A stretch of 64,000 nt of DNA, taken from positions 1 to 64,000 of the forward strand of contig JAMONV010000054.1 in NCBI GenBank assembly GCA_027066365.1, read 5' to 3'. A program made the position numbers and the translations under genes. The notes under the pieces were generated by a model that did not search any database, was not told where the DNA came from, and saw only the letters and a program-made list of their open reading frames with translations. Each line of letters begins with the position of its first letter. Position 1 is the first letter of the stretch. Source of the stretch: Flavobacteriales bacterium. GTDB lineage: Bacteria; Bacteroidota; Bacteroidia; Flavobacteriales; Flavobacteriaceae. Shown one piece after another: positions 34,130-43,823 of the stretch.

Positions 34130-34780
34130 TCACGACTTCAAAAAAGGTTCGATCACTTCGCTTAGCCTCCTTGCATGTGTCATCACCATCAAATGGGATA
34201 ATCCCTCCAATTTAAAAACCGGTTCTTGCAAATATTTTACCGGCAAAATCCGGTCAGCCGTGCCATGCAAATGGATAAACGGAACTGCCAACGGCGGCGA
34301 TTGCCAATTTAAAAACTGTTCTACCGCCCACCGAAAATATTGAGAATCGCGTATGGCTAAATATTTCTCGTATAACATCAAACGCTTTTTCACCCGTTTT
34401 ACCGGGACAACCCGAGCCGTCCTTCCGGGCTTCAAAACCGGACTCAACGGAACCCATAAACCCGGACGAAAAGGTTTGACAAATCGATAATGTGGCGGCA
34501 TTTCCGAAGCATATTTAATGGTAGAAATCAATATCAATTTTTCCGCCGACAACAATGCGGCAATTTCCCGCACCACAAGACCGCCGAATGACATACCCAA
34601 CAACACCGACCCCGTTTCGATTCGAAAAACGGTAATTAACCTTTCGGCATAATGCGATAAAGTTTCGCCATGCTCAGGCATAAGCCATTCCATATACACC
34701 GGTTCCGTATCAGGCGGCAATGACAATCCTCGAAAAATAGTAGACTTGGCACCCATGCCCGGCATCAAATACACCTTCAT
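34130..34780 (-). CDS. Alpha/beta hydrolase
   Basis: A cytoplasmic alpha/beta hydrolase of 216 residues. The opening strand MKVYLMPGMGAKSTIF supplies the oxyanion region, the nucleophile elbow GMSFGG puts the catalytic serine at residue 64, the acid is probably the Asp in HGTADRILP, and the histidine is in EGLSHLMV near the end. The substrate is unknown. It overlaps the mtaB stop region by 4 bases and so is translated with it. A cap domain of about 50 basic residues (VKRVKKRLMLYEKYLAIRDSQ) sits between the elbow and the acid. Confidence 0.85.
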   Translation of the reverse strand: MKVYLMPGMGAKSTIFRGLSLPPDTEPVYMEWLMPEHGETLSHYAERLITVFRIETGSVLLGMSFGGLVVREIAALLSAEKLILISTIKYASEMPPHYRFVKPFRPGLWVPLSPVLKPGRTARVVPVKRVKKRLMLYEKYLAIRDSQYFRWAVEQFLNWQSPPLAVPFIHLHGTADRILPVKYLQEPVFKLEGLSHLMVMTHARRLSEVIEPFLKS

Positions 34781-36084
34781 GATTCCAGGATTTTTCCTTC
34801 AACGGTATCGCCATGTCTGCCCTTCAATAACACGCGAACAGAACGATTTATAAAACGCTCGTCAAACGGCGCCGAAACCCGAATATAATTTTCCGTAAAA
34901 CCATACATTTTTCCTTCCTTTTCGCTTCGTTCGAATAATACCGTGCGCATACTACCCGATTGCGATTCCGAAAACAACAATTGCTTCCTGACAGATAATT
35001 CACGCAATAACTTACTACGTTGACGCTTAATAGAAACCGGCACTTTCTTTTGCATTGTCGATGCTATGGTGCCCGGGCGATCGGAATAACTGAACACATG
35101 CAAATAACTCACATCCAAGTCTTTCAAAAAAGTATAAGTTTCCCGAAACAACGCATCCGATTCACCCGGAAATCCCACAATCACATCCACACCAACGGCG
35201 GCATCCGGATTCAAAGTTTTAATTTTTTCCACTTTTTCTCTGTATAATTCACGGCGGTAGCGCCTCCGCATTTTTCGCAAAACTTCATTGGAACCGCTCT
35301 GCAACGGTATATGAAAATGCGGCAAAAAAGCTCTGGATTGCTTCAATACAAATGCAATCATTTCATCCGTCAACAAATTCGGTTCTATGGACGATATACG
35401 ATAGCGTTCGATACCTTCCACTTCATCCAAGGCTCGAATTAAATCGATGAATTTTCTTGTTTTTCCGCCGGAGTTATCCACAAACGTACCGATATTAACA
35501 CCCGTTATAACAATTTCCTTGATATCACTTCGAGCAATTTCTCTCGCCTGCTCCACCAATGACTCAATCGAAGGGTTTCGCCCTTGGCCCCTTGCTTCGG
35601 GAATCACACAATAGGTGCAAGGATAATCACAACCGTCTTGCACTTTCAAAAAGGCCCTGGTCCGGTCGCCCGACGAAAAAGCGGGCAAAAACAAATGGCC
35701 TTGTGCAGGTTCATCATTCATAATTCCGCCTATTTTACCTTCCAACAAACCGGGCAAATATTTGTTCAATCGAAATTTTTCCGAAATACCCAACACCAAA
35801 TCCACCCCATCGATAGACAGGGTCGTTTCCGGATCTCTCTGTGCCATGCATCCCAAAGCAACCACCTTGGCCGACGGATTTCGGCGTTTGACTCGCCGAA
35901 CAAGTTCCTTTAATTTTCGCTCGGCCTGTGCCGTCACCGTGCATGTGTTTATCACATAAACATCCGCCGGCATGCGAAAATCCACCCGTTCAAAACCGTC
36001 AATCCTCCGCGCAATGGCTGAAGTCTCGGCATAATTCAATTTGCATCCCAAGGTCTCAAAAGCAATTCTCTTTTTTTCTCGCAT
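34777..36084 (-). CDS. mtaB: tRNA N6-threonylcarbamoyladenosine-37 2-methylthiotransferase MtaB
   Basis: A radical-SAM enzyme of 435 residues that adds a methylthio group to t6A at position 37 of tRNAs. The N-terminal MTTase domain has the three cluster cysteines Cys14 (ETLGCKLNYAE), Cys48 (INTCTVT) and Cys79 (LGCMAQ). The radical-SAM motif CX3CX2C is Cys152, Cys156 and Cys159 in GCDYPCTYCVIPEARG. A C-terminal TRAM domain (about 375-435) follows. ETLGCKLNYAE and the GYxFx length separate MtaB from MiaB and RimO. It is the first gene of a two-gene unit with the hydrolase. Confidence 0.95.
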   Translation of the reverse strand: MREKKRIAFETLGCKLNYAETSAIARRIDGFERVDFRMPADVYVINTCTVTAQAERKLKELVRRVKRRNPSAKVVALGCMAQRDPETTLSIDGVDLVLGISEKFRLNKYLPGLLEGKIGGIMNDEPAQGHLFLPAFSSGDRTRAFLKVQDGCDYPCTYCVIPEARGQGRNPSIESLVEQAREIARSDIKEIVITGVNIGTFVDNSGGKTRKFIDLIRALDEVEGIERYRISSIEPNLLTDEMIAFVLKQSRAFLPHFHIPLQSGSNEVLRKMRRRYRRELYREKVEKIKTLNPDAAVGVDVIVGFPGESDALFRETYTFLKDLDVSYLHVFSYSDRPGTIASTMQKKVPVSIKRQRSKLLRELSVRKQLLFSESQSGSMRTVLFERSEKEGKMYGFTENYIRVSAPFDERFINRSVRVLLKGRHGDTVEGKILES

Positions 36085-36110
36085 GCGGCAAAATTAATCA
36101 TTCGCAATCA

Positions 36111-38048
36111 TCAATTCACAAACTCCCAACTGATACCCAAACGAATAAAAGCATCGGCGTATGGATATCCGGGCGCACTAAAATAAGCGGGGCGATACCG
36201 CTCCCACATGGCATTGAAATGCGACCACTTCAGATAGGCTCTGAATTTTTTTACTTTGAAATCAAAGAAAATGTCGGCCAGATAGAAATTACCGTAAATC
36301 CTGTTATTTTGAACGAAAAATTCATTCAACAACGGATTGTATCCGGCTAAATGAAACGGCGAAAACCAATCCGCCGAAATGCCGGCTATCATCCACATGT
36401 GTTTTTTAAACCAAAAGTCCGTGTAATACAACATACCTCGTGCAGTCCATCGAGGTGCGTCAAACGGCGAATTTCCCGTCAAAAGCTGATAACGCACCCT
36501 GACATAAACACCGAATCGTCCCTTATGTATATCCGTTTTTGCCTCCGCCGAAAACAAACCGGTAATCGGCACCCATGAATGCGGCAAACTGTCGACGCCG
36601 AAGTAAACACTGTTTTTCGCTTGATTGTATGCTAGCTTTACATGGGATTTAGCGTAGGAAGCGCCCCATTCCACCGATGTCAATTGTGTTAAACCGAAAT
36701 TATGATTCCAAGTAAATTTTTTAAACCGCGATTGCCACAATTCAAATACCGGCCGGGGTCGCACCGCCATACGTGAAACGGAAAACCAAATTTTTCGGAT
36801 ATCTCTCCCGTATGCAACAGCACCCGTCAATCGACCCTGCTTCCATTGTAGCTCGTATGAAGCGTTCACGTTCCATTGAACATCCCCAGCCTTTTGTTTT
36901 CCTTCCAAATAAATCGTATTCTCAAGCCTGAAATGCTGCCGTCCCACATCTCCGGCTATACTGTCGAAAGTTTGAAAAAACCGCCGCCAAACCACCCCTG
37001 ATCTCACTTGCAATAAACCCTTCTCATAGCGCACATAAAAATCATGCCGGTAATCACGATAACCTATGCTGTCAAAATCCTTGGAATAAGGCGTCCATTT
37101 TTCACCGAAATCTCCCGCTTGCTCTCCTTTGTATGCATAATAAGCTTTCCAATAATCAAATGCATAACCCGCTTGAAATACACTATCATGCTTGCGCAGA
37201 TAAGTCCGAACCTCAAAACCTGTCTCACGACTATGCCAAATACTCAAATCTTGCTCCGATTTGACCGGAATACGTCCTCTATCCAAAAATTGCGACCCCG
37301 GATTCGTAAATATATTTTCATCCGTCAATCCACCGTTTTCATCGTTTTCAAAATGATTCTTTACCATATAAAAACGAATCTGTATCCGGTTTTTTAAAAC
37401 CCGTCGTTCCGTATTAAAAAACCACCTTTCTTGATCCGATACACTATGCCGGTAATATCCCAGAGAACTCAACCCGCGATAACCCACACCCAAATTCCAA
37501 TCCTCCGTGATATTCGTCCCGAAACGGCTGTCCAACATTTGACCTTGATTGTTCCCGGTTAAGAAAAATAACTTCGAATAAGGCGTTGGAACGTGATAAT
37601 ATAACAAATTTTTCCCTCTTAAAACACCCGCTTTCCCCAACGGCACCAAATCACCGAAAACGCTCCTTTCCCATTCTATACCCAAAACATTCAACGGCTG
37701 CCCGATATTCTGAAACGGCATAAAACCGAATAGATCCCGCTGCATAAAATTAGCCGTATAATGATTCCGCGGCCCCATCAATGTATCGATAACCGTAGTA
37801 TCGCCCTCCGGTAAATAAAAACGATATTGCGATAACGGATAAGTTTTTAATTTCCTCTTATGACGCTCATTCTCGCCTCCCTGCCTCACCGTCGAAGTGT
37901 CATTGGAAAAGGAGCCCGGACGAATGATGCGTCCACCCATATCTCCGCCTTGACCCTTGCCCGGAAACCGGTCGATCTGCGCCGAAAGGGTCGAAAATAA
38001 TACCGGCATCAGAATAAAAAAAACACGTAATCTCATGCGATTATTCAT
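36111..38048 (-). CDS. Putative outer-membrane porin (Porin_10-like)
   Basis: An outer-membrane barrel of about 645 residues. The signal peptide starts MRLRVFFILMPVLF and ends near LSAQ. The open frame extends upstream to 38180, but that part is cysteine-rich and overlaps the neighbouring transporter gene, so I start at the ATG at 38048 (38036 is the alternative). After a short linker rich in Gly and Asp, the sequence NHYTANFMQRDLFGFMPFQNIGQPLN is characteristic of the Porin_10 group of Bacteroidota. The rest alternates aromatic strands with polar loops to the C-terminal WEFVN. It lies 26 bases upstream of mtaB. Confidence 0.82.
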   Translation of the reverse strand: MNNRMRLRVFFILMPVLFSTLSAQIDRFPGKGQGGDMGGRIIRPGSFSNDTSTVRQGGENERHKRKLKTYPLSQYRFYLPEGDTTVIDTLMGPRNHYTANFMQRDLFGFMPFQNIGQPLNVLGIEWERSVFGDLVPLGKAGVLRGKNLLYYHVPTPYSKLFFLTGNNQGQMLDSRFGTNITEDWNLGVGYRGLSSLGYYRHSVSDQERWFFNTERRVLKNRIQIRFYMVKNHFENDENGGLTDENIFTNPGSQFLDRGRIPVKSEQDLSIWHSRETGFEVRTYLRKHDSVFQAGYAFDYWKAYYAYKGEQAGDFGEKWTPYSKDFDSIGYRDYRHDFYVRYEKGLLQVRSGVVWRRFFQTFDSIAGDVGRQHFRLENTIYLEGKQKAGDVQWNVNASYELQWKQGRLTGAVAYGRDIRKIWFSVSRMAVRPRPVFELWQSRFKKFTWNHNFGLTQLTSVEWGASYAKSHVKLAYNQAKNSVYFGVDSLPHSWVPITGLFSAEAKTDIHKGRFGVYVRVRYQLLTGNSPFDAPRWTARGMLYYTDFWFKKHMWMIAGISADWFSPFHLAGYNPLLNEFFVQNNRIYGNFYLADIFFDFKVKKFRAYLKWSHFNAMWERYRPAYFSAPGYPYADAFIRLGISWEFVN

Positions 38049-38054
38049 CCGGGA

Positions 38055-38062
38055 CAAATATA
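38055..38062 (-). promoter_or_regulatory. -7 promoter element of the porin gene
   Basis: The minus strand reads TATATTTG and matches TAnnTTTG. It lies only 6 bases before the ATG at 38048, so either the mRNA is leaderless or translation starts at 38036. Confidence 0.5.
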
Positions 38063-38107
38063 CGAAGTTTAAAATTGGCAATCCGCCAAAGGCAATATTA
38101 CAATCCA

Positions 38108-39346
38108 TCACCCGAACATGGCATAGGCAATCGAAACGGCAGCAACAATACCCGCCAAATCGGCAATCAATCCTACCCATACCGCATATCTGACACGCTT
38201 CACTCCCACCGAACCGAAATAAACCGCCAAAACATAAAAAGTGGTTTCCGTGCTACCTTGCATAATGGAAGTCAAGCGCCCCACAAAACTATCCACGCCG
38301 AATTCTTTCCAACTTTCCACCATAGCGGCCCGCGCACCGCCGCCGGTTAACGGTTTGAGAAAAGCCGTCGGCAACGCATCCACAAATCGCGTATCCATGT
38401 GCAAGGCACCGAAAAATACACGGAAAAATTCCAATACATAATCCATCGCTCCCGAAGCGGTGAAAACACCTATTGCAGTCAACATAGCCACCAAATACGG
38501 AATGATTTTAACGGCCACCCCGAATCCCTCCTTTGCGCCGTCAATGAATGCTTCGTAAACATTTATTTTCTTTATTAATCCCCAAGCAACAAAAAACACA
38601 ATCACACCGAACAAAATCAAACTGCTAATCAACGAACTGGTCGCTTGTAATCGATCCGGCGGCAATTGGCTCATCTTCATTCCAAACCAAACGATAAACA
38701 ATCCCGCAGGCACCAAGTATGCCAAAACAACCGGATGAAAAATATTGATTCGTTGAATCATTGCCGTCACCAGCAACCCCACCAATGTGGAAATTGCCGT
38801 CGCAATCAAAATCGGCACAAAGACATCCGCGGGATTATGCGCTCCCGAAGCCGCCCGCAACGCCAATATACTCACCGGAATCAAAGTCAAACCTGAAGTA
38901 TTCAAAACCAAAAACATGATTTGTGCATCACTGGCACGATCCTTATGCGGATTCAAACTTTGTAATTCGTCCATCGCCTTCAAGCCCAAAGGCGTAGCCG
39001 CATTATCCAATCCCAACATATTGGCCGAAAAATTCATCATCATAGCACCAACCGCCGGATGACCTTTGGGAACTTCGGGGAACAAACGTGTAAATAAAGG
39101 TGAAATGAGTTTGGCCAAAAATTCTATCACACCGCTGCGCTCTCCGATTTTCATCACACCCATCCAAAAAGCCAAAACACCGGTCAAAAATAATGATAAT
39201 TCAAAACCCGTCTTGGCACGGTCAAACAAAGTATCCACTATCACATTAAAAATACCGGGATCGGCACCGGGCGCCAAAAACGCTTTATATAACGCCACTA
39301 GAAATGCAACAAGAAAAAAACCCGCCCATATCAGATTTAATGCCAT
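38108..39346 (-). CDS. Nucleoside-recognition (SpmA-SpmB fusion) membrane protein
   Basis: An inner-membrane protein of 412 residues with two copies of the nucleoside-recognition (Gate) domain, equivalent to SpmA and SpmB of spore formers joined end to end. The first half has FWMGVMKIGERSGVIEFLAKLISPLF and MMMNFSANMLGLDNAATPLGLKAM; the second has FIDGAKEGFGVAVKIIPYLVAMLTAIG and LPTAFLKPLTGGGARAAMVE plus the SIMQGSTETTFYVL segment. These proteins occur widely outside spore formers, and transport of nucleosides or related compounds has been suggested. It lies 3 bases downstream of the NagX-like gene, with which it is probably co-transcribed. Confidence 0.88.
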   Translation of the reverse strand: MALNLIWAGFFLVAFLVALYKAFLAPGADPGIFNVIVDTLFDRAKTGFELSLFLTGVLAFWMGVMKIGERSGVIEFLAKLISPLFTRLFPEVPKGHPAVGAMMMNFSANMLGLDNAATPLGLKAMDELQSLNPHKDRASDAQIMFLVLNTSGLTLIPVSILALRAASGAHNPADVFVPILIATAISTLVGLLVTAMIQRINIFHPVVLAYLVPAGLFIVWFGMKMSQLPPDRLQATSSLISSLILFGVIVFFVAWGLIKKINVYEAFIDGAKEGFGVAVKIIPYLVAMLTAIGVFTASGAMDYVLEFFRVFFGALHMDTRFVDALPTAFLKPLTGGGARAAMVESWKEFGVDSFVGRLTSIMQGSTETTFYVLAVYFGSVGVKRVRYAVWVGLIADLAGIVAAVSIAYAMFG

Positions 39347-39349
39347 AAA

Positions 39350-40534
39350 TCAAACTTTGAAAAAGATTTTTTTGCGGTATAAATATATGGAAAGTAAAAT
39401 ATAAAACATCAAAACACTTAACGCATATATCAAAGACGCCGTTTCGGGTTTTGCGACCCATTCTCCCCACGTATGCGAAAACAACCAATTGTGAACCGAA
39501 TGTCCGCCGATTTTAGCCCGGTAAAAAATCTTGGCAATAAATCCGTTTAAAAAAAACACCGCTATGGCATTCATTCCCATGGCTACAAACGGATATGTCC
39601 ATGAGCGCCAATGCGTAAATTCGGTCATGAAATAAAGTAAAGCAAAAATCAAAAACGCCAATCCGCCCGTATAGAGCACAAAAGTGGACGTCCATAATTT
39701 CTTGGAAAACGGAAACCACGGTTCCCACCAATATGCCAAGCCCATCAATAATCCGCCCGATATCACAAACCACACTAGGCGTTTAAACGGATTTTGAACA
39801 TACAATAATATTAAGCCCAAAAAGATACCCAAAATGGCCGTGGCAACCGAAGGCAAAGTGGAAAGTAAACCTTCGGGATCGTAATTACCCCGAACACGTT
39901 TCCCTTCATCCGGTTCCCAGTGATACCACATGTGACTGACACCCAAAACCTTACGATCGATTTTCGACACCAAATTATCGTTCTTATTTAATCTTTTCTC
40001 AATCAATTCACTCACATTGCCTCCCGCCAATTCATCCTTCCCTATCATCACATACCAATATCCGCCCTCTATTAACATAAAAACCGCTATCAAAAAACCG
40101 AGCCCCCAAGCAAATCCGAATTTTTCTCTTATGTATTTAAATAATAAAAACAATAGTGCCGCAAAGAAAAATACTAGGCCAATACGAACCAAAACCCCCG
40201 GAATACGTAAATAATGCAAATCCGTAAAAAACGGCCGTTTAATCTTGAATCCCGCCAGAAACCAACCCAGCAAAAACAATTTTAATGTCCGGCTAAAAAT
40301 CCGCTTATAAGTTTTCCAATTGTTCGTAGGACGCTTATCATATGCCAAAGCAATACTGGTGCCGACAATAAACAAAAAGAAAGGGAAAACCCAATCCGTC
40401 GGCGTAATGCCGAACCATTCCGCATGTTCAAAAGGCGGATAAATATGTGCCCATGTGCCCGGATTATTCACTATAATCATCAAAGCAATTGTCAGACCGC
40501 GAAACAAATCGACCGAAAGTATTCGCTTTTTCAT
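39350..40534 (-). CDS. DUF5009/NagX-like membrane acyltransferase
   Basis: An inner-membrane protein of 394 residues with about 10 hydrophobic segments. The start, ILSVDLFRGLTIALMIIVNNPGTW, and PTDWVFPFFLFIVGTSIALAY are typical of the heparan-alpha-glucosaminide N-acetyltransferase-like family, called NagX or DUF5009 in bacteria, whose conserved Asp and His lie in these loops. The family transfers acetyl groups from cytoplasmic acetyl-CoA to sugars outside the membrane. Here the target could be a glucosamine or peptidoglycan fragment, but no sugar-use genes are nearby. It heads a unit with the SpmAB-like gene. Confidence 0.85.
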   Translation of the reverse strand: MKKRILSVDLFRGLTIALMIIVNNPGTWAHIYPPFEHAEWFGITPTDWVFPFFLFIVGTSIALAYDKRPTNNWKTYKRIFSRTLKLFLLGWFLAGFKIKRPFFTDLHYLRIPGVLVRIGLVFFFAALLFLLFKYIREKFGFAWGLGFLIAVFMLIEGGYWYVMIGKDELAGGNVSELIEKRLNKNDNLVSKIDRKVLGVSHMWYHWEPDEGKRVRGNYDPEGLLSTLPSVATAILGIFLGLILLYVQNPFKRLVWFVISGGLLMGLAYWWEPWFPFSKKLWTSTFVLYTGGLAFLIFALLYFMTEFTHWRSWTYPFVAMGMNAIAVFFLNGFIAKIFYRAKIGGHSVHNWLFSHTWGEWVAKPETASLIYALSVLMFYILLSIYLYRKKIFFKV

Positions 40535-40673
40535 GAAGTGAAAATTTGCTAAATCTAAAAAATTTTTTCCATTTAAAATACGATTTATATTGCTTTTATC
40601 AAAAAGCTAACGCAATAATCGTAAGAATTCGATTAAAACAATAACGAAACGACCCTGTTCCAATGAATTTCCT

Positions 40674-40681
40674 TACCTTTG
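40674..40681 (+). promoter_or_regulatory. -7 promoter element of the lysS operon
   Basis: TACCTTTG matches TAnnTTTG and gives a leader of about 19 bases before the ATG at 40707. Confidence 0.5.
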
Positions 40682-40706
40682 CAAAAAACCAAAACATCAT
40701 TAATCC

Positions 40707-42407
40707 ATGCAATTATCGGAACAGGAAATCGTCCGGCGTCAAGCCATGGAACAACTTCGAAAGTTAGGCATTGAACCCTACCCGGCCGAAGCATATCAAG
40801 TAACTGCCACAGCCAAAGAAATCAAAGAAAATTATGAAACATATGAAGGAAAAGAAGTAAGCTTGGCTGGCCGAATGATGAGCCGGCGCATTATGGGAAA
40901 AGCATCCTTTGCCGAATTGAAGGACGCTACCGGACGCATTCAATTGTATTTCAATCGCGACGAACTTTGCCCGGATGAAGATAAAACATTATACAACACG
41001 GTTTTTAAAAAATTACTGGATATCGGCGATATTATCGGCGTGAAAGGTAAGGTTTTCAAAACCCGAACCGGAGAAATTTCCGTTTTAGTCAAAACGTTAA
41101 AAGTGCTTTCCAAATCACTTCGTCCGCTTCCCGTAGTCAAAATCGATTCCGACGGAAAAGTGCATGATGCCTTCTCCGACCCCGAATTACGCTACCGGCG
41201 CCGCTATGTCGATCTCATCGTAAACGACAAAGTGAAAGAAACATTCATCAAGCGTAGCAAAATCATCAATGCCATGCGCCGTTTCTTTGATAAACGCGGC
41301 TATTTGGAAGTGGAAACCCCCATCCTACAACCCATTCCCGGCGGTGCCGCCGCCCGTCCTTTTATCACCCATCATAACACGTTGGATATTCCGCTTTACT
41401 TGAGAATTGCCAATGAATTATATTTGAAACGCTTAATCGTAGGTGGATTTGACGGCGTCTACGAATTTGCCAAAGACTTCCGTAACGAAGGAATGGACAG
41501 AACACACAATCCCGAATTTACCGTATTGGAATTGTATGTACCATACAAAGACTACAACTGGATGATGAACTTCACCGAAGAATTGCTCGAATACGTAGTA
41601 AAAGAAATTAACAACGGTAAAACCGTAATCAAAGCCTGGGGGAAAGAAATCGATTTCAAAGCGCCCTATCCGCGTATACCTATCTTAGACGCCATCAAAG
41701 AACACACCGGCCACGATTTATACGGCAAATCCGAAGAAGAAATCCGCCGAATCGCCATGGAATTAGGATTGGAAGTAAACGAAAGCATGGGAAAAGGAAA
41801 ACTCATCGATGAAATTTTCGGTGAATTCGCCGAAAAACATTATATCCAACCTACTTTCATCATCGATTATCCCGTGGAAATGAGCCCGCTTACCAAAAAA
41901 CACCGTTCAAAACCCGGATTGACCGAACGATTCGAATTGATTGTCAACGGTAAGGAAATTGCCAATGCTTATTCGGAATTGAACGATCCCATCGACCAAT
42001 TGGAACGTTTCAAAGAACAATTGCGCCTATCGGAAAAAGGTGACGACGAAGCCATGTATATCGACTACGACTTTGTGCGCGCATTGGAATACGGAATGCC
42101 ACCGACTGCCGGCATTGGAATCGGAATCGACCGATTGACTATGCTCTTGACAGATAATGACAGTATTCAAGAAGTGATTTTCTTCCCGCAAATGCGCCCC
42201 GAAAAGAAAAAAGTCGAATTAACCGCCGAAGAAAAAAAAGTATTGAAAGCCATGGGAAACCGCTCCGAAATGCCTTTGGACGAACTGCGCGCATCGGTTG
42301 AGTTGAGTAATAAAAAATGGGATAAAGCGCTGAAAGGATTGGCTAAAAAAGAACAAACCAAAGTGGAAAAACAAGGCGAAAAACTTATTATCAAGCGATA
42401 CAATTAA
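40707..42407 (+). CDS. lysS: Lysyl-tRNA synthetase (class II) with C-terminal extension
   Basis: Charges tRNA-Lys. Residues about 50-150 form the OB-fold anticodon-binding domain ([23 protein letters not shown]). The class II core follows, with motif 1 around [24 protein letters not shown], motif 2 in [18 protein letters not shown] and motif 3 in [14 protein letters not shown], after which FFPQMRPEK closes the usual enzyme near residue 497. A further 65 residues form a charged helical domain ([11 protein letters not shown]..., then EKLIIKRYN) that looks like a small winged helix. Bacteroidota LysS proteins often have such a tail. The HSDR_N-type gene starts 1 base after the stop codon. Confidence 0.97.
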   Translation: MQLSEQEIVRRQAMEQLRKLGIEPYPAEAYQVTATAKEIKENYETYEGKEVSLAGRMMSRRIMGKASFAELKDATGRIQLYFNRDELCPDEDKTLYNTVFKKLLDIGDIIGVKGKVFKTRTGEISVLVKTLKVLSKSLRPLPVVKIDSDGKVHDAFSDPELRYRRRYVDLIVNDKVKETFIKRSKIINAMRRFFDKRGYLEVETPILQPIPGGAAARPFITHHNTLDIPLYLRIANELYLKRLIVGGFDGVYEFAKDFRNEGMDRTHNPEFTVLELYVPYKDYNWMMNFTEELLEYVVKEINNGKTVIKAWGKEIDFKAPYPRIPILDAIKEHTGHDLYGKSEEEIRRIAMELGLEVNESMGKGKLIDEIFGEFAEKHYIQPTFIIDYPVEMSPLTKKHRSKPGLTERFELIVNGKEIANAYSELNDPIDQLERFKEQLRLSEKGDDEAMYIDYDFVRALEYGMPPTAGIGIGIDRLTMLLTDNDSIQEVIFFPQMRPEKKKVELTAEEKKVLKAMGNRSEMPLDELRASVELSNKKWDKALKGLAKKEQTKVEKQGEKLIIKRYN

Positions 42408-42408
42408 A

Positions 42409-42870
42409 ATGACCCGCCCTTCTTTACCCCAGCTCAATTTCCCCGTCTATGAATGGGACTTGAAACAACAATCAAACAAATGGTATATTCGTGATATTTT
42501 TCGCCGGAAATATGTGATACTCACACCCGAAGAATGGGTCAGACAACATGCCGGGCGGTTCCTCGTCGATAACGGCTATCCGCTAACAGTTATTTCCCTG
42601 GAAAAACAATTGCAAGTTAACGGACTGAAACGCCGCTTTGATTTGGTCGTATTCGACCGGCATAATCAGCCGTTTTTGCTAGTGGAATGTAAACGCCCCC
42701 AAGTGGAAATAACCGCGGAAGTAATGAACCAAGCGGCGCATTACAATTATACTTTGCAAGCGCCCTACCTGTGGGTTACCAACGGCTTAAAACATTATAT
42801 CCTGAAATTCAATACCGGACAACGTCCCGAAATCATGGAAAAACTCCCTCTTTACGGACAATATGAATGA
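42409..42870 (+). CDS. Stand-alone HSDR_N-type PD-(D/E)xK nuclease-fold protein
   Basis: A 153-residue protein resembling the nuclease domain at the N-terminus of type I restriction R subunits, but complete in itself. The nuclease residues are present: Asp78 in KRRFDLVVFD and Glu93-Cys-Lys95 in LLVECKRP, followed by the family pattern AEVMNQAAHYNYTLQAPYLWVTNG. A short tryptophan-rich leader (residues 1-50) precedes it. No helicase, methylase or specificity subunit lies nearby, so it is not part of a restriction system. It has a 1-base gap to lysS and overlaps the glycosyltransferase gene by 8 bases; its job is unknown, perhaps DNA or RNA repair. Confidence 0.8.
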   Translation: MTRPSLPQLNFPVYEWDLKQQSNKWYIRDIFRRKYVILTPEEWVRQHAGRFLVDNGYPLTVISLEKQLQVNGLKRRFDLVVFDRHNQPFLLVECKRPQVEITAEVMNQAAHYNYTLQAPYLWVTNGLKHYILKFNTGQRPEIMEKLPLYGQYE

Positions 42871-43822
42871 ATCGATTGCCATCGCATTACTTAATTGGAA
42901 CGGAAAAAAATGGCTGGAACAATTCCTCCCGGGCATTTTGCGCTTTTCGCACGGAGCCACGGTTTATGTAATCGACAACCATTCAACCGACGGTTCCACA
43001 GAATGGCTCAACAAGCATTTCCCGCAAGTGAAAATAATCCCCTTGGATCATAATTACGGCTTTGCCGGCGGATATAATCGCGGTTTACGTCAAATTAAAG
43101 AAAACTTCGTTGTATTGCTCAATACCGACGTGGAAGTAACGGAAAATTGGCTTGAACCCCTTAAACAACGCCTGCTTTCCGATCCGAAAATTGCCGCAGT
43201 GCAACCCAAAATTAAATCATGGCATCAGGAAAACAAATTTGAATACGCCGGCGCCGCAGGCGGACGATTGGACTTCTTCGGTTATCCCTATTGCGACGGA
43301 CGATATTTCACAAAAATCGAAACAGATTACGGACAATTTAACCAAGCCAAACCGATAGATTGGGCGTCCGGAGCATGCATGTTAATCAACAAGGACATTT
43401 TCTTTGAAACCGGCGGTTTCGACCAAAACTTTTTTGCCCACCAGGAAGAAATCGACTGGGCATGGCGCGCCCGTCGCAAAGGATATAAGATTTATTACGA
43501 ACCGAAATCAACGGTGTACCATATTGGCGGAGGAAATCTGAACTACGGGCATCCGCAAAAAACCTATTTGAATTTCCGAAATAACCTCCTAATGCTCTTG
43601 AAAAACTTACCCGCAACGAATGCTTTCTTCGTCATTCCCATTCGTTTGATAGGTGACGGATTGACAGGTATAATGTTTCTTATTCAAGGAAAACCGCAAC
43701 ATACTTTGGCAATTATTAAAGCACATTTCAGCTTTTATAAACGTTTCAATCGATATCTTAAAATGCGCCAAAAACCCTTCCTGAAAAAATATTATTCCAA
43801 ATTTTTTTTCTTATTTCGATAA
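42863..43822 (+). CDS. Glycosyltransferase family 2 (WbbL-like)
   Basis: A GT-A fold glycosyltransferase of 319 residues. The nucleotide-sugar site begins IAIALLNWNGKKWLEQ, with VYVIDNHSTDGS and the metal-binding NTD in LLNTDVEV near residue 91. The acceptor region contains WASGACMLINKDIFFETGGFD and AHQEEIDWAWRARRKGY, the pattern of rhamnosyltransferases such as WbbL. A final hydrophobic stretch followed by basic residues would let it sit on the inner membrane. It probably adds a sugar to a surface polysaccharide or to a lipid-linked precursor. It ends 1 base before the convergent pdxH stop. Confidence 0.9.
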   Translation: MNESIAIALLNWNGKKWLEQFLPGILRFSHGATVYVIDNHSTDGSTEWLNKHFPQVKIIPLDHNYGFAGGYNRGLRQIKENFVVLLNTDVEVTENWLEPLKQRLLSDPKIAAVQPKIKSWHQENKFEYAGAAGGRLDFFGYPYCDGRYFTKIETDYGQFNQAKPIDWASGACMLINKDIFFETGGFDQNFFAHQEEIDWAWRARRKGYKIYYEPKSTVYHIGGGNLNYGHPQKTYLNFRNNLLMLLKNLPATNAFFVIPIRLIGDGLTGIMFLIQGKPQHTLAIIKAHFSFYKRFNRYLKMRQKPFLKKYYSKFFFLFR

Positions 43823-43823
43823 A

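Noticed and set aside
36111-38180. Porin start at the furthest upstream ATG (38180)
   Set aside because: It would add a cysteine-rich stretch with no signal peptide and overlap the neighbouring transporter gene by 73 bases; the ATG at 38048 gives a normal signal peptide.
42409-42870. Type I restriction system
   Set aside because: Only the nuclease-like fold is present; no helicase, methylase or specificity genes are found near it.
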